Shown: in pieces, positions 1 through 10,494 of the stretch
Numbering within the stretch: the first letter of the stretch is position 1
How the letters are laid out: every line of letters begins with the position of its first letter
Origin: Platanthera guangdongensis
Lineage: Eukaryota; Streptophyta; Magnoliopsida; Asparagales; Orchidaceae
Assembly: GCA_039583875.1 (NCBI GenBank)
Contig: CM077160.1
Span: forward strand, 116,857,895-116,921,894
Length of the DNA stretch: 64,000 nt
Reading direction: 5' to 3'
Notes under the pieces: model-generated
What the model was told of the DNA's origin: nothing
Database searches by the model: none
Seen by the model: the letters and a program-made list of their open reading frames with translations, nothing else
Position numbers and translations under genes: made by a program

Positions 1-2
1 AC

Positions 3-2090
3 TACAGGCGCTTCGTAGAGAACTTCTCGCGGATAGCGCTACCACTCACGACGTTGACAAGGAAGGATCAATAGTTTGTGTGGTCTCCGGAGTGCGAACA
101 GGCTTTTGAAGAGTTGAAGAGGCGGTTGACTATGACGCCTATTTTATGTTCGCCAAGTGGAACCGAAGGGTTCGAGATCTATAGTGATGCTTCGGGTAGT
201 GGTTTGGGCTGTGTTCTACTACAACATGGGAGAGTGATTGCCTATGGTTCACGACAACTAAAGGTTCATGAGAGGAATTATCCGGTCCACGAATTGGAGT
301 TAGCGGCCGTGATATTTACTCTAAAGCTTTGGAGGCACTATCTGTATGGTGTGAAGGTCGATATTTACACCGATCATAAGAGCTTGAAGTACCTGTTGGA
401 TCAAAAGGATTTGAACATGAGGCAGCGGAGGTGGATGGAGTTCTTAGGGGACTACACCTTCAAGATACATTATATGCCTGGGAAGGGAAATGCAGTGGCA
501 GATGCGTTGAGTCGTAGGATTCCCGCACAAGCCAACTGGTTATCGGTACATGATGAGAGATTGGTCCATGAGTTGGAGACTTTGGAGATATCTTGTGTTG
601 ACAAGCAATCTAGTGCTGAGGCGAAACTGTTTTGGACAGAGGTGCAGTGTGACCTAGCTGATAGAGTTCAGCGGGCTTTGGTTCAGGACAATAGCATGAA
701 GCAAATTTTGGATGAGTCGTTGGATGGGTCAAATTCCCAGTTTGCTGTTGAAGATGGCTTGCTAAGGAAGGACGGTCACCTATGCGTCCCTAGTGCGGAT
801 AATATTCGGGAGGAATTGATGTATGAGGCTCATCATACCAAGTACTCGATCCACCCGGGAAGCACGAAGATGTATAGAGACATGAAGAAATTATTCTGGT
901 GGCCGGGTTTGAAGAAGGATGTAGCACTTTATGTGGCCAAGTGTCGCACTTGTGCATTGGTGAAGGCGGAATGCCAGAAGCCCGGAGGTTTCTTGAAGTC
1001 CCTTCCTATCCCAGAATGGAAATTTGACGACATATCTATGGATTTTGTGCATGGTTTGCCGAAGTCACAGAGGGGAAACGACACCATTTGGGTGGTCGTG
1101 GACAGGTTGACAAAGGTGTCACACTTTATTCCGAACAGGAAAGAGGATCCGGTGGAAAAGTTAGCCAAACTCTACGTGGATAATATTGTACGATTGCATG
1201 GTGTGCCCCGCAGTATTGTTAGTGACCGAGATGGACGCTTTACGTCGAAGGATTGGAGGTTGGTGCATAGTATGTTGGGAACTAAGCTGAGTTTCAGCAC
1301 AGCCTTCCATCCACAGACGGATGGTCAGACCGAGAGGGTCAACAGGACTATGGAGGGCATGCTTCGCATGTGCGTCCTAGATTTCAGAAAGCATTGGGAG
1401 GATCACCTGTATATGGTGGAGTTTGCGTATAACAACAGCTTTCAGGCAAGTATTGGAATGACGCCTTTCGAAGCCTTGTACGGGAGGAAGTGTCGTACGT
1501 CGTTGTCTTGGTTGGAGGCAGGCGAATCGAAGCTATATAAACGTCAAGCGGTGGAAGACGCCACTTCAATGGTGCGTACAATTCAGGAAAGGTTGAAGAT
1601 CGCTCAGGACAGGCAGGCAAAGTATTACAACGCCAAGCATAGGAACGTGGATTTCAATGTTGGCGACATGATGTATCTGAAAATCAAGTCGTTCAAGGGT
1701 GTATCGCGGGTTCGACGCTTGAAAAATCTGAGTCCGAGATACCTTGAACCATTTGAAATCCTGGAGCGTGTTGGCGAGGCGGCGTATAGATTGAAGCTGT
1801 CGGCGGAATTGAGTGGGCTGCATGACGTGTTCCACATGTCGGTGTTGCGTAAGGCAGTGCAAGAGCCTTCGCAGATCATTACGGACAATCAAGTATCGGT
1901 TAATTATGAGTTGACCACAAGGGTCAAGCCGGTACGTATTGAAGATGTTGCAGTCAAACGACTCCACAACATGGATATCCGTATGATTAAAGTCCGATGG
2001 GATAATTGCGGACGTGAGGAGCTTTCTTGGGAGCGAGAACAAGCTATGTTGGAGGAATACCCCGAGTTGTTCCACTCAGGTATTATTTAG
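3..2090 (+). pseudogene. Tekay pol, 3' part: RT tail, RNase H, integrase, chromodomain-like end
   Basis: This is the C-terminal half of a Ty3 polyprotein, which copies element RNA and integrates the cDNA. In order it shows the RT end (YRRFVENFSRIALPL), RNase H (YSDASGSGLGCVL; TDHKSLKYLL), the integrase zinc-binding part (H..H near 830-850 and CRTC near 945), and the integrase core. The catalytic acidic residues are visible in ISMDFVHG, VSDRDGRF and HPQTDGQTERVNR. A chromodomain-like tail follows (IRMIKVRWDNCGREELSWE), ending PELFHSGII and a TAG stop at 2088-2090. One in-frame TAG at 72-74, between the RT tail and FVWSPECEQAF, breaks the frame; from 75 on it is fully open. The chromodomain end, thought to target integration to heterochromatin in this lineage, fits the nested setting. 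The start lies outside the window. Confidence 0.92.
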
Positions 2091-2141
2091 TTGTGTACCT
2101 TTGCTTAATTTCGGGACGTAATTCCTTAAGTGAGGGAGATT

Positions 2142-4114
2142 TGTAACGCCCCGAAAATTGTATTTGAGTCGGTCACGAAAAAGGAATTTTTGGTGCCTGT
2201 ATAGGGGTAGACGGCCTAGGACACGGGCGTGTCCAAGGCCGTGTCTAGCTGGTGATTTTTTTGGCCGTTTTCATCCCGAGAAGGAAACAACAAGGAATAC
2301 GGCTGGAAGACACGGGCGTGTCATTTGACACGGGTGTGTGCCTACCCGTGTCAGTACCCGTGTTCTTTTGGGTCGTGTCTGTTGCCGTGGCGGTTATGCG
2401 TGACACGCCACCGAACACGGGCGTGTCGGGAGACCCTACACGGGCGTGTCAGGTGAGACACGGGCGTGTCTGAGCCCGTGTGTCTTTTCTTCGTTCGACG
2501 ATCGTGACTCGAACAAGGCACACGGCCTGGAACACGGCCGTGTGCGTGGCCGTGTTCGTCCCAGGTCAGGGGATTTTTGTACAGATCGGAGCCGTTCGTT
2601 TTCTTTAATTAAGATCCAACGGCCCAGGTGGTTTCCTGCTCTGTTAAGGCCGGGAATAGGGGAGTTAATCCTTCATTTCTCTCCAACCATTCTCTCTCTC
2701 AAGGAGTTGGAAAGAGGAGGAAGAAGGAAGGGATTCCGGCCACCGGCGGAGCATCAGAGCACCGTTTCGAGATCTGAGAGCGGATCCGTGGAGGAAAGTT
2801 CGTTACGAAGAGTTCTGTCTGTGTAGTTTTTCCATGACGCCAAAGCGGACTACAAGGGTAACGATTCTCTACTTGAGCGTGTGAAGCTCTCTCTTTCTGC
2901 ATAGAGAATCCTGCTCGCCCGAGTGTGCGGTGAGTGCGTGGTGTTCCTTGGGGTTGATGTGAATAGTCCCCCTTGTGTTGCATATAGAGTCCGGAATCGT
3001 AAGTACGGGCATAAGCATTGTGTGTGAAGCCTACCCGGACGTATATTGTCTGGATCAGTGATGTTGCATTTGATATGTTTTGCCGGAGAAGACTCTGTGC
3101 TTTGGGTTTTTTGGGTTTCTATGCGGTAGATTGCAGCAGGGATCCTTGGATGTTAGCTTCAAGGCGCACCCGGAAAACTGAGCGGAAACGTGTTCTGCTA
3201 ACTTGGCGGTCTGGGTACCGGCCTTGATCATAACTGGGTTATGAGATTGTTTGGAAAACTTTGGGATCCGAGAGAAGCTTGGCCCGCGCATAGAACTTAA
3301 ATTGTATATGCGACGTGAGCAACGGGCAAGTGGAATCAGACCTAGGCTATGTGGTTCGGTGCGAGAGACCCGAAGATGGGGACTGGCCATTGGCATAGTC
3401 GGGAGCCTTAGACGGTGGTCAGAAAGGCTAAATGCTCACATGGTTGCCATCTTTGGGATGGTGGTGAAGACGCTGATTGGTCAGGATTCACCGTTAATGT
3501 GCCCTGAGTGCACGGGGTGTTTGACCGTGCGAGCCTACACCTGTGGCGTAGTATAGTTGCGCTTTAGTATTTTATTGGACTAATGATATGCAGGGAAAGA
3601 GCACCGACGTCCCGAGTTAGGGGCGGGGTCGTTATAATTTGGTCGGCTTTTGGCTGACCGTTGCTTTGTTTGCCACTGTGCGGTGGAATGTTCTTGCAGG
3701 TGCTGCGGAGCCGAGTACCAAATAGCGGGCTGGAGCCCATGTTGCTGTGCTGGCCCTAGAAGGCCGTAAAAGAATAGTTGTTTTTATTTTATCATGTGTG
3801 GCCGACCTGTGAGCCGATGTATGTAAGACATGTTTTATTAGGTGAACATTTGTAAGGCCATAAAGCCATGTACCCTTTTAGTGTATTTGGTGTTTCATTC
3901 CTGTTGTGTGGATGCGGACATTCTTGGTTATGGAATTAAGTTTTGGGTTCTTTCAACTTTAAAACCTTCCGCTAGAATGCTCTGTGTAGGATGTGTAGTC
4001 TTAATTGGATAGTTTGAATATTATTATGTAACCCTTCCGACTGTCTGTGGTATATGGCGTCGAGTTCCAGCTGGACCTTCTGTTATATGCCATGTGACGG
4101 ATGGGGGTGTTACA
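2142..4114 (+). repeat. 3' LTR of the Tekay element
   Basis: This LTR of about 1.97 kb starts TGTAACGCCCCG and ends GGTGTTACA, matching the inverted ends expected of an LTR. It follows a purine tract directly after pol. The first 400 bases hold a cluster of palindromic ACACGGGCGTGT motifs. Several open frames cross it on both strands, but none resembles a protein and I treat them as chance. The 5' partner LTR is outside the window, so its age cannot be judged. Confidence 0.88.
2221..2557. repeat. Cluster of ACACGGGCGTGT palindromes in the Tekay LTR
   Basis: The near-palindrome (G)ACACGGGCGTGTC occurs at 2221, near 2310, near 2414, near 2437 and near 2457. Diverged forms such as ACACGGGTGTGT, CCCGTGT and ACACGGCCGTGT lie between and after these. 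The motifs have CpG-containing centres and irregular spacing. They sit in the 5' (U3-like) part of the LTR, where regulatory sites would be expected. Function is not known from sequence. Confidence 0.8.
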
Positions 4115-5036
4115 GTTGTATAGTTTACTTGGGCATTCATAAGTGTTTTACTTGCATAATATATAGTGTGAAAGACCTTATTGTGCATTTGCCCTAAAAC
4201 GGCTCCTACTGTATAATTACTAGTGTCACACATTAGAACAAACAGTAATGACCAATTGGGTGCTTTAACAATAGGAGAGGACACTCAATTTCTGTTTAAT
4301 GTTTGAAATGACTCTAAACACTTATCGTCAAAATGTAGGGGGGGTCTTTTTCGAGAAGATTGCATAACGATTTTGATATTTTCGAAAAATCCTTTATGAA
4401 CCGTCTATAAAATCTCACATGACCCAAGAAACTATGAATACCCTTGACATTCGTTGGTGGAAAGAGTTTCTTAATAACTTAAATCTTTGCTCGGTCGGTT
4501 TCTAAACCCTTATTAGATACCTTATGGCCTAGGACAATTCCTTCTCATATCATGAAATGATATTTCTCCCAGTTTAAAACCAAGTTAGTCTGGACAAACC
4601 TATCCAAAACCTTCTTCAATACCTCTAAACATCCAGTAAATGACTGGTCAAACACAAAAAAAATATTCATAAATATTTCAATTCTTTCATCCATTAAGGC
4701 AGTTAAAACAGAAATCATACAACGTTGAAATATATCAGGGGCGTTACATAATTCAGATGGCATTTTTTGGAATGCAAAAGTTTCATATTGGCATATAAAA
4801 TAGTTTTTTTTGATCTTCTAGTGCAACCATAATCTGATTGTAACCTGAATATCCATCTAAGAAACAAAAATATTCGCTCCCAGCTAATTTATCTAACACT
4901 TGGTCGATAAACCGTAATGGGAAATGATCTTTCCTTGTTGATTTGTTTAATTTTTTGTAATCCATACAAATCCTCCACCTCGTTACGGTCCTAGTGGGTA
5001 TTAATTCATTATTATCATTTTTCACAATGGTTATAC
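4115..5036 (-). pseudogene. Athila RT and RNase H segment (downstream part)
   Basis: On the minus strand this reads as a decayed Athila-type RT followed by the RNase H start. From 5036 leftward: NNELIPTRTVTRWRICMDYKKLN, then LDGYSGYNQI, then near 4763-4545 MPSELCNAPDIFQRCM and FVQTNLVLNWEKYHFM, then RNase H (ELMCDTSNYTVGAVLGQ) around 4284-4115. Frames change several times and stops are frequent. The first part of the same RT lies at 24295-24523, on the other side of element A. The RNase H frame is cut at 4115 by the Tekay LTR. The family RT active-site tetrad is decayed (FMNIFFVF in place of FMDDFSVF). Confidence 0.85.
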
Positions 5037-5912
5037 TGTACAACCCCATGTTCGCCGAGCGGACCCCGCCAGGACAACGACCCGCGCCCAAGCAACAAGC
5101 GGACATGCGGCAAGAGGCTGGTCCGCTCCCGCTCAGTTCAATTGAGCGAGCCAGGCGAGACGACTCCTGGCCGCCAGCCCGCTCGACTTGCGATCTGCGA
5201 CCCGCGATCTGCGAGCCGTTCCAATGGTCACCATGGCCGCCAGCCCGCTCCCTATCCGCGACTTGGCCGCATGTCCGCCTCGACAGAATTTCAGCGAGTC
5301 GCGACGACCCGGCTCGCGCTCGCCCAAGAGGGTCAGACGAGCCGCTAGGGCCAGGTCGCGCCCGCCTCTCGCGGGGAGGGATTAGTGGCGAGCCGACCTC
5401 CTCATCCATGGATGGGGCCCAGTAGAAGCCCCGAGGAGGAATTACATGGATGCCCTCCCCATGGGTGCAAATAGCTTCTCAGAACAGCGGAGCCACGCTG
5501 TTGGCAGACCAGGCCGGACTGCACATAGCCGTTCAAAACATCGGAGTTTGGCTATTGGCAGACCCGACCAAGGGCTTTTTGGTAATTTCAGGTCAGTTCT
5601 TTTGGTTATTGGCAGTTCAGATTCTAAAAACTATAAATAAAACCCAAGGGGGGGCACCTCAGGAGAGGCGCTCATATTCTCTTGCTCCCCGGATTTAGTA
5701 GTGCTTCCTGAGGTAGCCTTAGCTCGGCTTGTGGCTAAGGAGGGGAAGTATTCTCAAGTCTTCCGGGTGTGTGGTGGGTCCTCCCCGCCGAACCCCTTGG
5801 GTCGGTTTCTTTTTGTTTTCTCTATCGTTTTGCTTGCAGGAGTGAAGTAGGTGCGAGACCACCCCTTCCCCAAGGGTCGAACTCCACAGGAGATCGATTT
5901 TTGGTTTCAACA
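5037..5912 (+). repeat. 5' LTR of element A
   Basis: 876 bp, TGTACAACCCC..GGTTTCAACA. It aligns along its whole length with 23415-24289 with scattered substitutions. A TATAAATA box lies at 5632-5639. The U3 part holds many CpG-rich short palindromic words (CGAGCCG, GCGATCTGCG). Small open frames here on both strands are not genes. Confidence 0.93.
5632..5639 (+). promoter_or_regulatory. TATA box of element A 5' LTR
   Basis: TATAAATA, 280 bp before the LTR end. The same box is at 24010-24017 in the 3' LTR. This is the expected start site region for genomic RNA of the element. Confidence 0.7.
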
Positions 5913-5915
5913 TTT

Positions 5916-5929
5916 TGGTGCAGTGAGCG
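5916..5929 (+). other. Candidate primer-binding site of element A
   Basis: TGGTGCAGTGAGCG lies 3 bp after the LTR end. The TGG start fits pairing with a tRNA CCA end. Element B has TGGTGCGGTGAGCG at the same place, so the site is conserved between the two. I do not recognise the matching tRNA: it is neither the usual initiator-Met site nor the TGGCGCC type common in related elements. Confidence 0.55.
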
Positions 5930-5967
5930 TTGAGCGTGGTCAGTGCATAAAAGCTTCAGCGAGCTCG

Positions 5968-8434
5968 ATGACGGGAGGACAGGGATCTGACCGGCCGAAC
6001 TCGCCGCCCCCCGCCTCTCGCCATGATGGGGATGTTGGAAGATTTCAGGAACGAGGTGCTGAGCCTCATCAAGTTCGCACTCGACACGCGGGCCGAGTGC
6101 TCGACTCCGGTAGTCCAGATCGCGGCCGCCCCCTCTTTGGGCGAGGACGCTCCCGGCAGGCGAGCTGGGAAGGAGGTGGCTGAGGAAGGCCGGGGGTGAG
6201 AGCTCCCCGGGCCCGAGCTCTTCCCCGGCTCGGCAGGCCAAGGCCGGTTCGGCGAGCTCGGCTCGCGAGACTCGCCGAATCGCCCAGTGGGGGAGGCATT
6301 CCTTCCAGCGAGCTGGTCTCCTCAGCTCCAGTTCCAGATGGGTTCAGGGAACCCGAGATGTCCTACTACACCGGGAAAGGGAGACCCGGTCCAGCATGTG
6401 CAATGGTTTGAGGATGTAGTCTCCATCCGACAGATGTCGGACGGGTTCAAGTGCTGACTCTTCGCTATCACCCTCAGGGAGAAGGCAAGGGAGTGGTTCC
6501 ATCAGCTACCGGCCAGCTCCATCTACTGCTTCGAGGACCTGCGCCGGGGGTTCATGCTGAGGTTCACTACCTCGAAGAAGAGGAAGGAGTCCGAGTCCCT
6601 GTTCCACATCAAGCAGGGGGTGAACGAGACATTGGGAAGCTACGTGGACCGGTTCCAAGAGGAGGTTACTCAGGTCCAGGAGATGCCAGACCATAGTTTG
6701 ATGATGGCCTTTACCCTGGGCCTGCAGTAGGGGTTCTTCCGGATGGAGCTGAAGAGAGTGCCCCCCCTCTCCTATGAGGAGCTGATGGAGAGAGCGGCAA
6801 GAGAAGTTGATGGGGAGGCGCCGAACCCAGAGTTTGCAAGGAAGCTGGCCAAGTGGGCCACAGAGGAAGAGAAGGAGACGAGAGGAGGGAGAGGACAGGA
6901 GGAGAGAAGAGGAGAGCTTTGGCAGAGGGAGCAAAGGCAGCTCCAGTGGCAGCAACAACCGAGGTGGGGGCATCAGGAGCCCGACCGTCGACTGGGTTGG
7001 AGACCCGAGTGGCAAGGGCAGGGGCCACAGAGGGGATTCCACGGAAAGGATCAATACCAGGGGAGGCAAGATCAGTTCCACCCTCCAGGCTGGAGGCAGG
7101 CCCAAAGGCCCCAGCTTCCCGATCAAGAGGAGGCAATGGCCATAGCCTTGGGGGCGAGGAGGGAAATGATGAGGAGGAGGAGGAAAGAAGTGAGGTTGGA
7201 GTTGCCCTATTGCGACTTCCATCAGGAGGATGGGCACGCAACAGCCACGTGCCCGAAATTTCTTGAGATGAGAGGGAATAGGGAGCAGCAGCAAGAGCAG
7301 CAGGGGCGACAAGAAGTGAGGATTGAGGATGTCCTGCCTCGGGCGGAGGAGGATCGTTGCGAAGACCGGGTGGATGTTGGAACCCGAGAAGGGATCAGAG
7401 TGATGCACGGGGGAGTGGGGGTCGAGGCTTCCCGCAAGGCGAGCCTCCACACCATGTACCGTTGGAGCGTTGCCTCCACTTCCCAGACCCCGCCTCCGGA
7501 GGAGAGGATCACCTTCTCCATGAGCGACATGCCAGATCACGAGGATCCATTCTGTGATGCGCTAGTCATCAAGGCAGCCATCGAGAATTTTACCGTCTCT
7601 CGGATCCTCGTGGACAACGGGAGTTCCGTCAACGCCATCTTCAAAAAGGCATTTGACGCGATGAAGGTGGAGGCAAAGAGGGTGCTGGCCTCAGATGGAC
7701 CCTTGTTCGGGTTTTCAGGAGAGAGGAAGGAAGTGGAGGGGGGAGTAGGCCTCCATGTTACCTTGGGGGGGGGGGGGGGGCAGTCCATAAACTGCAAGTT
7801 CGTCATTGTGGACGCCCCCAGCAGCTACAACGCCATCTTCGGGAGGCCCCTTATCAGCACCTTCCGCTGCGGCCCCTCATCTTTCCATCAGTGCTTGAAG
7901 TTCAACACTGAAGGGGTCCAGGTCAGGGTCAGGGGGGACCCAAAGGTGGTGCGGGAGTGTTATGTCACTGCGGTGAACACCATCTCCTGGCAGGAGGGAG
8001 CTAAGGAGATGGGGCGAAGGATGGAGGAGGCTGAGCAGGAAGCAGGAGGGGAGGAGCTGGAGATGAAGAGCTGCGCAGAGGAGGAGGCGGCAGGAGGAGA
8101 CCTGGCGGAGGTGGCCGAAGTGATGGCCGTAGGAGAAGAGATGGAGGTAGAGGTCCCCGTCCCGGAGGAAGGGGATGCTGAAGAATGGGGGAAGCAGTCC
8201 AGGCTAGAGGCTGCGGAAGAAGTGGTGGAGCTGGAGGTGCTCACCCGTGGAGGCAGGATGGATAAGATCCGCGTCAGCGGGGGGCTGACTCCGGAGGACC
8301 AAGGCAGGATGCTGGAGTGCATCCAGAAGAACGTGGACATCTTCGCTTGGAACGCCACGGAGATGCCAGAGGTTGACGCGGATGTGGCCTGCCACCGCCT
8401 CAACCTGGACCCGGGAACACGCCCCGTTCAATAG
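5968..8434 (+). pseudogene. gag: gag-protease of Tat element A
   Basis: The ATG at 5968 opens MTGGQGS, the same start as in element B (MTGGQGG). Gag forms the particle and binds RNA. Core gag motifs are readable in pieces: REPEMSYYTG (near 6345), then after a one-base shift near 6380 QHVQWFED, LFAITLREKAREWFHQLP and YVDRFQEEV. In-frame stops lie at FKC*LF (near 6455) and TLGLQ*GFF (near 6728). From 6743 the frame is open to 8434. It contains a zinc-knuckle variant CDFHQEDGHATATC (C-x2-H-x4-H-x4-C) near 7210 and the aspartic protease site SRILVDNGSSVNAIF near 7600. The open part ends DPGTRPVQ and a TAG (8432-8434), where the pol frame continues, probably a mutated CAG. A run of 13 G at about 7768 is a likely slippage spot. 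Confidence 0.88.
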
Positions 8435-8550
8435 AAGAAGAGGTCCACTGCGGACAAGCTAGCGAAGCCTATCAGGGAGGAGGTGGCGAAACTCCTCAAG
8501 ACCGGTTTCGTGTCTGAGATTCAATACCCCGGCTGGGTCTCCAACGTGGT
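8435..8550 (+). pseudogene. pol of element A, segment 1 (start of RT)
   Basis: This continues the gag-protease frame after the TAG at 8432: KKRSTADKLAKPIREEV and KTGFVSEIQYPGWVSNVV. It is the conserved stretch just before the RT fingers in Ty3 elements. It stops at the GTGGT target site of the solo LTR and resumes at 10055. Confidence 0.85.
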
Positions 8551-10049
8551 TGAAAGTGCAGCTAGATCTGATATACTCTAGAGGGGGGGGGGGGTGAATA
8601 GAGTATATGGTACTTTGAAACTTTTTACAACAACTGTTGTAATAAGAGTGAGCAGGGAAGCAATAATAAATCTAATCACAGCACTAAGTTAAACAAAAAC
8701 TAATCACAGAAAAATCAAGGCCAGAAACAAACATAAACACAAACAAAACCAGAAGACACAAGGAAATATAGTGGTTCCCCTAAACTTGGGTACATCCACT
8801 CTTCTACCACCCTAGGTAGGAATCCACTGCAGGATGAGTTGATCAGGTGTCCTGGGCACCAATGAGCTTTTGATAAGGTGCTCAAAAACCAAGGCAGATT
8901 TTTTGATCAGGTGTCTTACCACCAATGAGCTTTTGACAAGGTGCTCAAAAACCAAGCTCAAACTTTTGAAGGGAGTTTGAGAAACCCTTTACAGAGAGGG
9001 GGTGAGAGAGTGATGGAAGTCTTCTCTTTCTCAAACAACTGAGAAGACTATGTGGATTGTTGATGTCAAAGCTCCCCCTGAATCCTTGAGATCTTCAGGA
9101 AGAAAAGCTTTGCTGAGGGTGATAGGCCTTCAAAGATTGAACTCCAGCAATAGATGATTTCAGCAATAGCTGAAATGTTGAATGTCTGGAGTCTTGAAAA
9201 TATGTTGGCCTTGAACACTTTGAAAACTAAAGAGATCTGAAGATTTGAGAAAGCTTGATCTCCTTGGATGTGTGTTCTTGAGAAATCTTTGAGACAGAAT
9301 ATTTTTGAATGTATCTCTGTAATCTATGTTCTATGTGTGATTCAAAAATTCTGTCTTTTATTCTCTGATACAGAATAACATTCTCTTTCAAGTATAGCCG
9401 TTGGCCTGCATTAATTGCATCCTTAATTGCAAAATCTCTTCTGGAGGAAAGTCCACAGAAATATTCCTTGAAAAATCCCTTGAAACTTGGTCCAGAAATG
9501 AATGAAAACGGCTAGGAAATCTCTGAATTAATTGCAGAATAACTCCTTAACTGATTTGAATTTGAATTTAGAAACATCCTGGAAGTTATCTGAAATCGTC
9601 TAACTGAGCTCTGCTATCGTCGAGATGAGCTCAGCGATCTGGAAATATACAGCAACAAAAATATCGTCGATCTGAGCTCAAAGATTGTCGAACTGAGCTT
9701 AGAGATAAAGATCCAAAGCAGAGTCAAAATCGTCGACCTGAGCTCACCGATCGTCGAATGGAGTTCGGCGATATAATGAAGTTGAGCTCAGCAGTCGAAT
9801 GGAGTTCGACGATCTGTCGAAGTTGAGCTAGACGATCGTCGACCGGAGTTCGACGAATCATCGTGCTGAGCTCGACGATATGACTTAGTCTCCAAACACA
9901 AAATCTTGGTTTTCAGGGCAGCTTCCAAACCTAGACTTCTAACCCTTAGACTCAATTCTAATTGACCTATTAAGCTATACAGGAGGTCAAGCAAAGATTC
10001 CTAGAGATATAGTGATCCTGACCCAAATTAGTAATAGGGTGTTCCAACA
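8551..10049 (-). mobile_element. Solo LTR of a SIRE-type copia element
   Basis: 1499 bp flanked by GTGGT (8546-8550 and 10050-10054), with no internal domain. Read on the minus strand it starts TGTTGGAACACC and ends CACCCCCC..CTCTAGAG..CTTTCA, the same kind of ends as the SIRE element D LTR (TGTTGGG..CACCCCCCTAGG..CTTTCA). A solo LTR with an intact target duplication is the standard product of recombination between the two LTRs of one inserted copy. It splits the RT of element A. The poly-G run at 8583-8593 is the LTR's own poly-C tract. Short frames inside are not genes. Confidence 0.92.
9595..9890. repeat. Array of TCGTCGA / TGAGCTC motifs in the solo LTR
   Basis: About ten diverged copies of a unit like ATCGTCGA-N-TGAGCTCA-N-GAT, for example near 9610, 9660, 9685, 9725, 9750, 9790, 9835 and 9870. 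The words TCGTCGA, TCGACGA and GAGCTC are self-complementary or nearly so. This array occupies the same relative place in the LTR as the GTGTCGACAC array of element D, although the motif differs. Confidence 0.7.
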
Positions 10050-10054
10050 GTGGT

Positions 10055-10120
10055 CATGGTCAAGAAAGGAGACGGCCGGTGGAGAATGTGTATCGATTTT
10101 TCTTTACTTAATAAAGCCTG
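10055..10120 (+). pseudogene. pol of element A, segment 2 (RT fingers)
   Basis: A short RT stretch between two insertions: MVKKGDGRWRMCIDFSLLNKAC. It joins segment 1 (..SNVV) on the left and segment 3 (PKDCYPLPRIDALVD) on the right once the inserts and their duplications are removed. It ends in the GCCTG target site of the copia. Confidence 0.85.
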
Positions 10121-10483
10121 TGTAAGAACCGAACAAAAAAACAAACTGAAATGGTTTTAACTGAAACTTTATTATCCGAAAAAGATATCTATTACAAAGG
10201 TATGCCCTCCCTTATATAGAATGGAGGAGAGATGAGAGAATACAAATAAGAGATGTGAGACTAAACATTTACAGGACTAAGCAGACTATACACAACAAAC
10301 CGCACAAGTCGCGCGGTTAGACAGAAGGGCTAACCGCACGGCTACCACCAGAGAGAAAGAGAGAGAGCCAGGGTAGACCGCTAGACCGCCCGGTCTCCAA
10401 GCCGGCTGAGACAAACCGCCAGACCGCGCGGTCTTCAACCCGCCAAGACAGACCGCCAGACCGCCCGGTCACGAACTTCAACA
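10121..10483 (-). repeat. 3' LTR of the nested copia
   Basis: 363 bp. On the plus strand it reads TGTAAGAACCG..CTTCAACA, so on the element strand TGTTGAAG..GGTTCTTACA. It holds CpG-rich near-palindromes such as ACCGCCCGGT and CCGCGCGG. A TATATAAG box (minus) is at 10211-10218. Confidence 0.93.
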
Positions 10484-10494
10484 CTCCCCCTCAA
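10484..10494 (-). other. Polypurine tract of the nested copia
   Basis: On the element strand this reads TTGAGGGGGAG directly before the LTR start TGTTGAAG. It is the expected plus-strand primer, just downstream of the end of RNase H (DIYAPA, stop at 10491, overlapping the tract). Confidence 0.8.

Larger units (their letters stand above)
1..4114 (+). mobile_element. Ty3/gypsy Tekay (Del) element, 3' part, cut by window edge
   Basis: Only the 3' part of this element is in the window: the end of pol (to 2090), a short untranslated stretch ending in a purine-rich tract (about 2130-2140, gtgagggaga), and the 3' LTR (2142-4114). The pol sequence is of the Del/Tekay chromovirus kind. The right edge TGTTACA mirrors the LTR start TGTAAC. 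Just after it, at 4115, the minus-strand Athila RNase H frame begins mid-domain (..NAQVNYTT), so the Tekay copy inserted into the Athila. The predicted 5-bp target duplication is GTTGT (4115-4119); the partner copy lies left of the window and cannot be checked. Confidence 0.9.

Noticed and set aside
2252..3556. Several frames of 70-130 codons in the Tekay LTR
   Set aside because: They sit wholly inside a non-coding LTR, overlap on both strands and show no domain.
6506..7540. 344-codon minus-strand frame opposite gag of element A
   Set aside because: Leu/Pro-rich complement of a GA-rich gag. The plus strand has the recognisable gag, zinc knuckle and protease.
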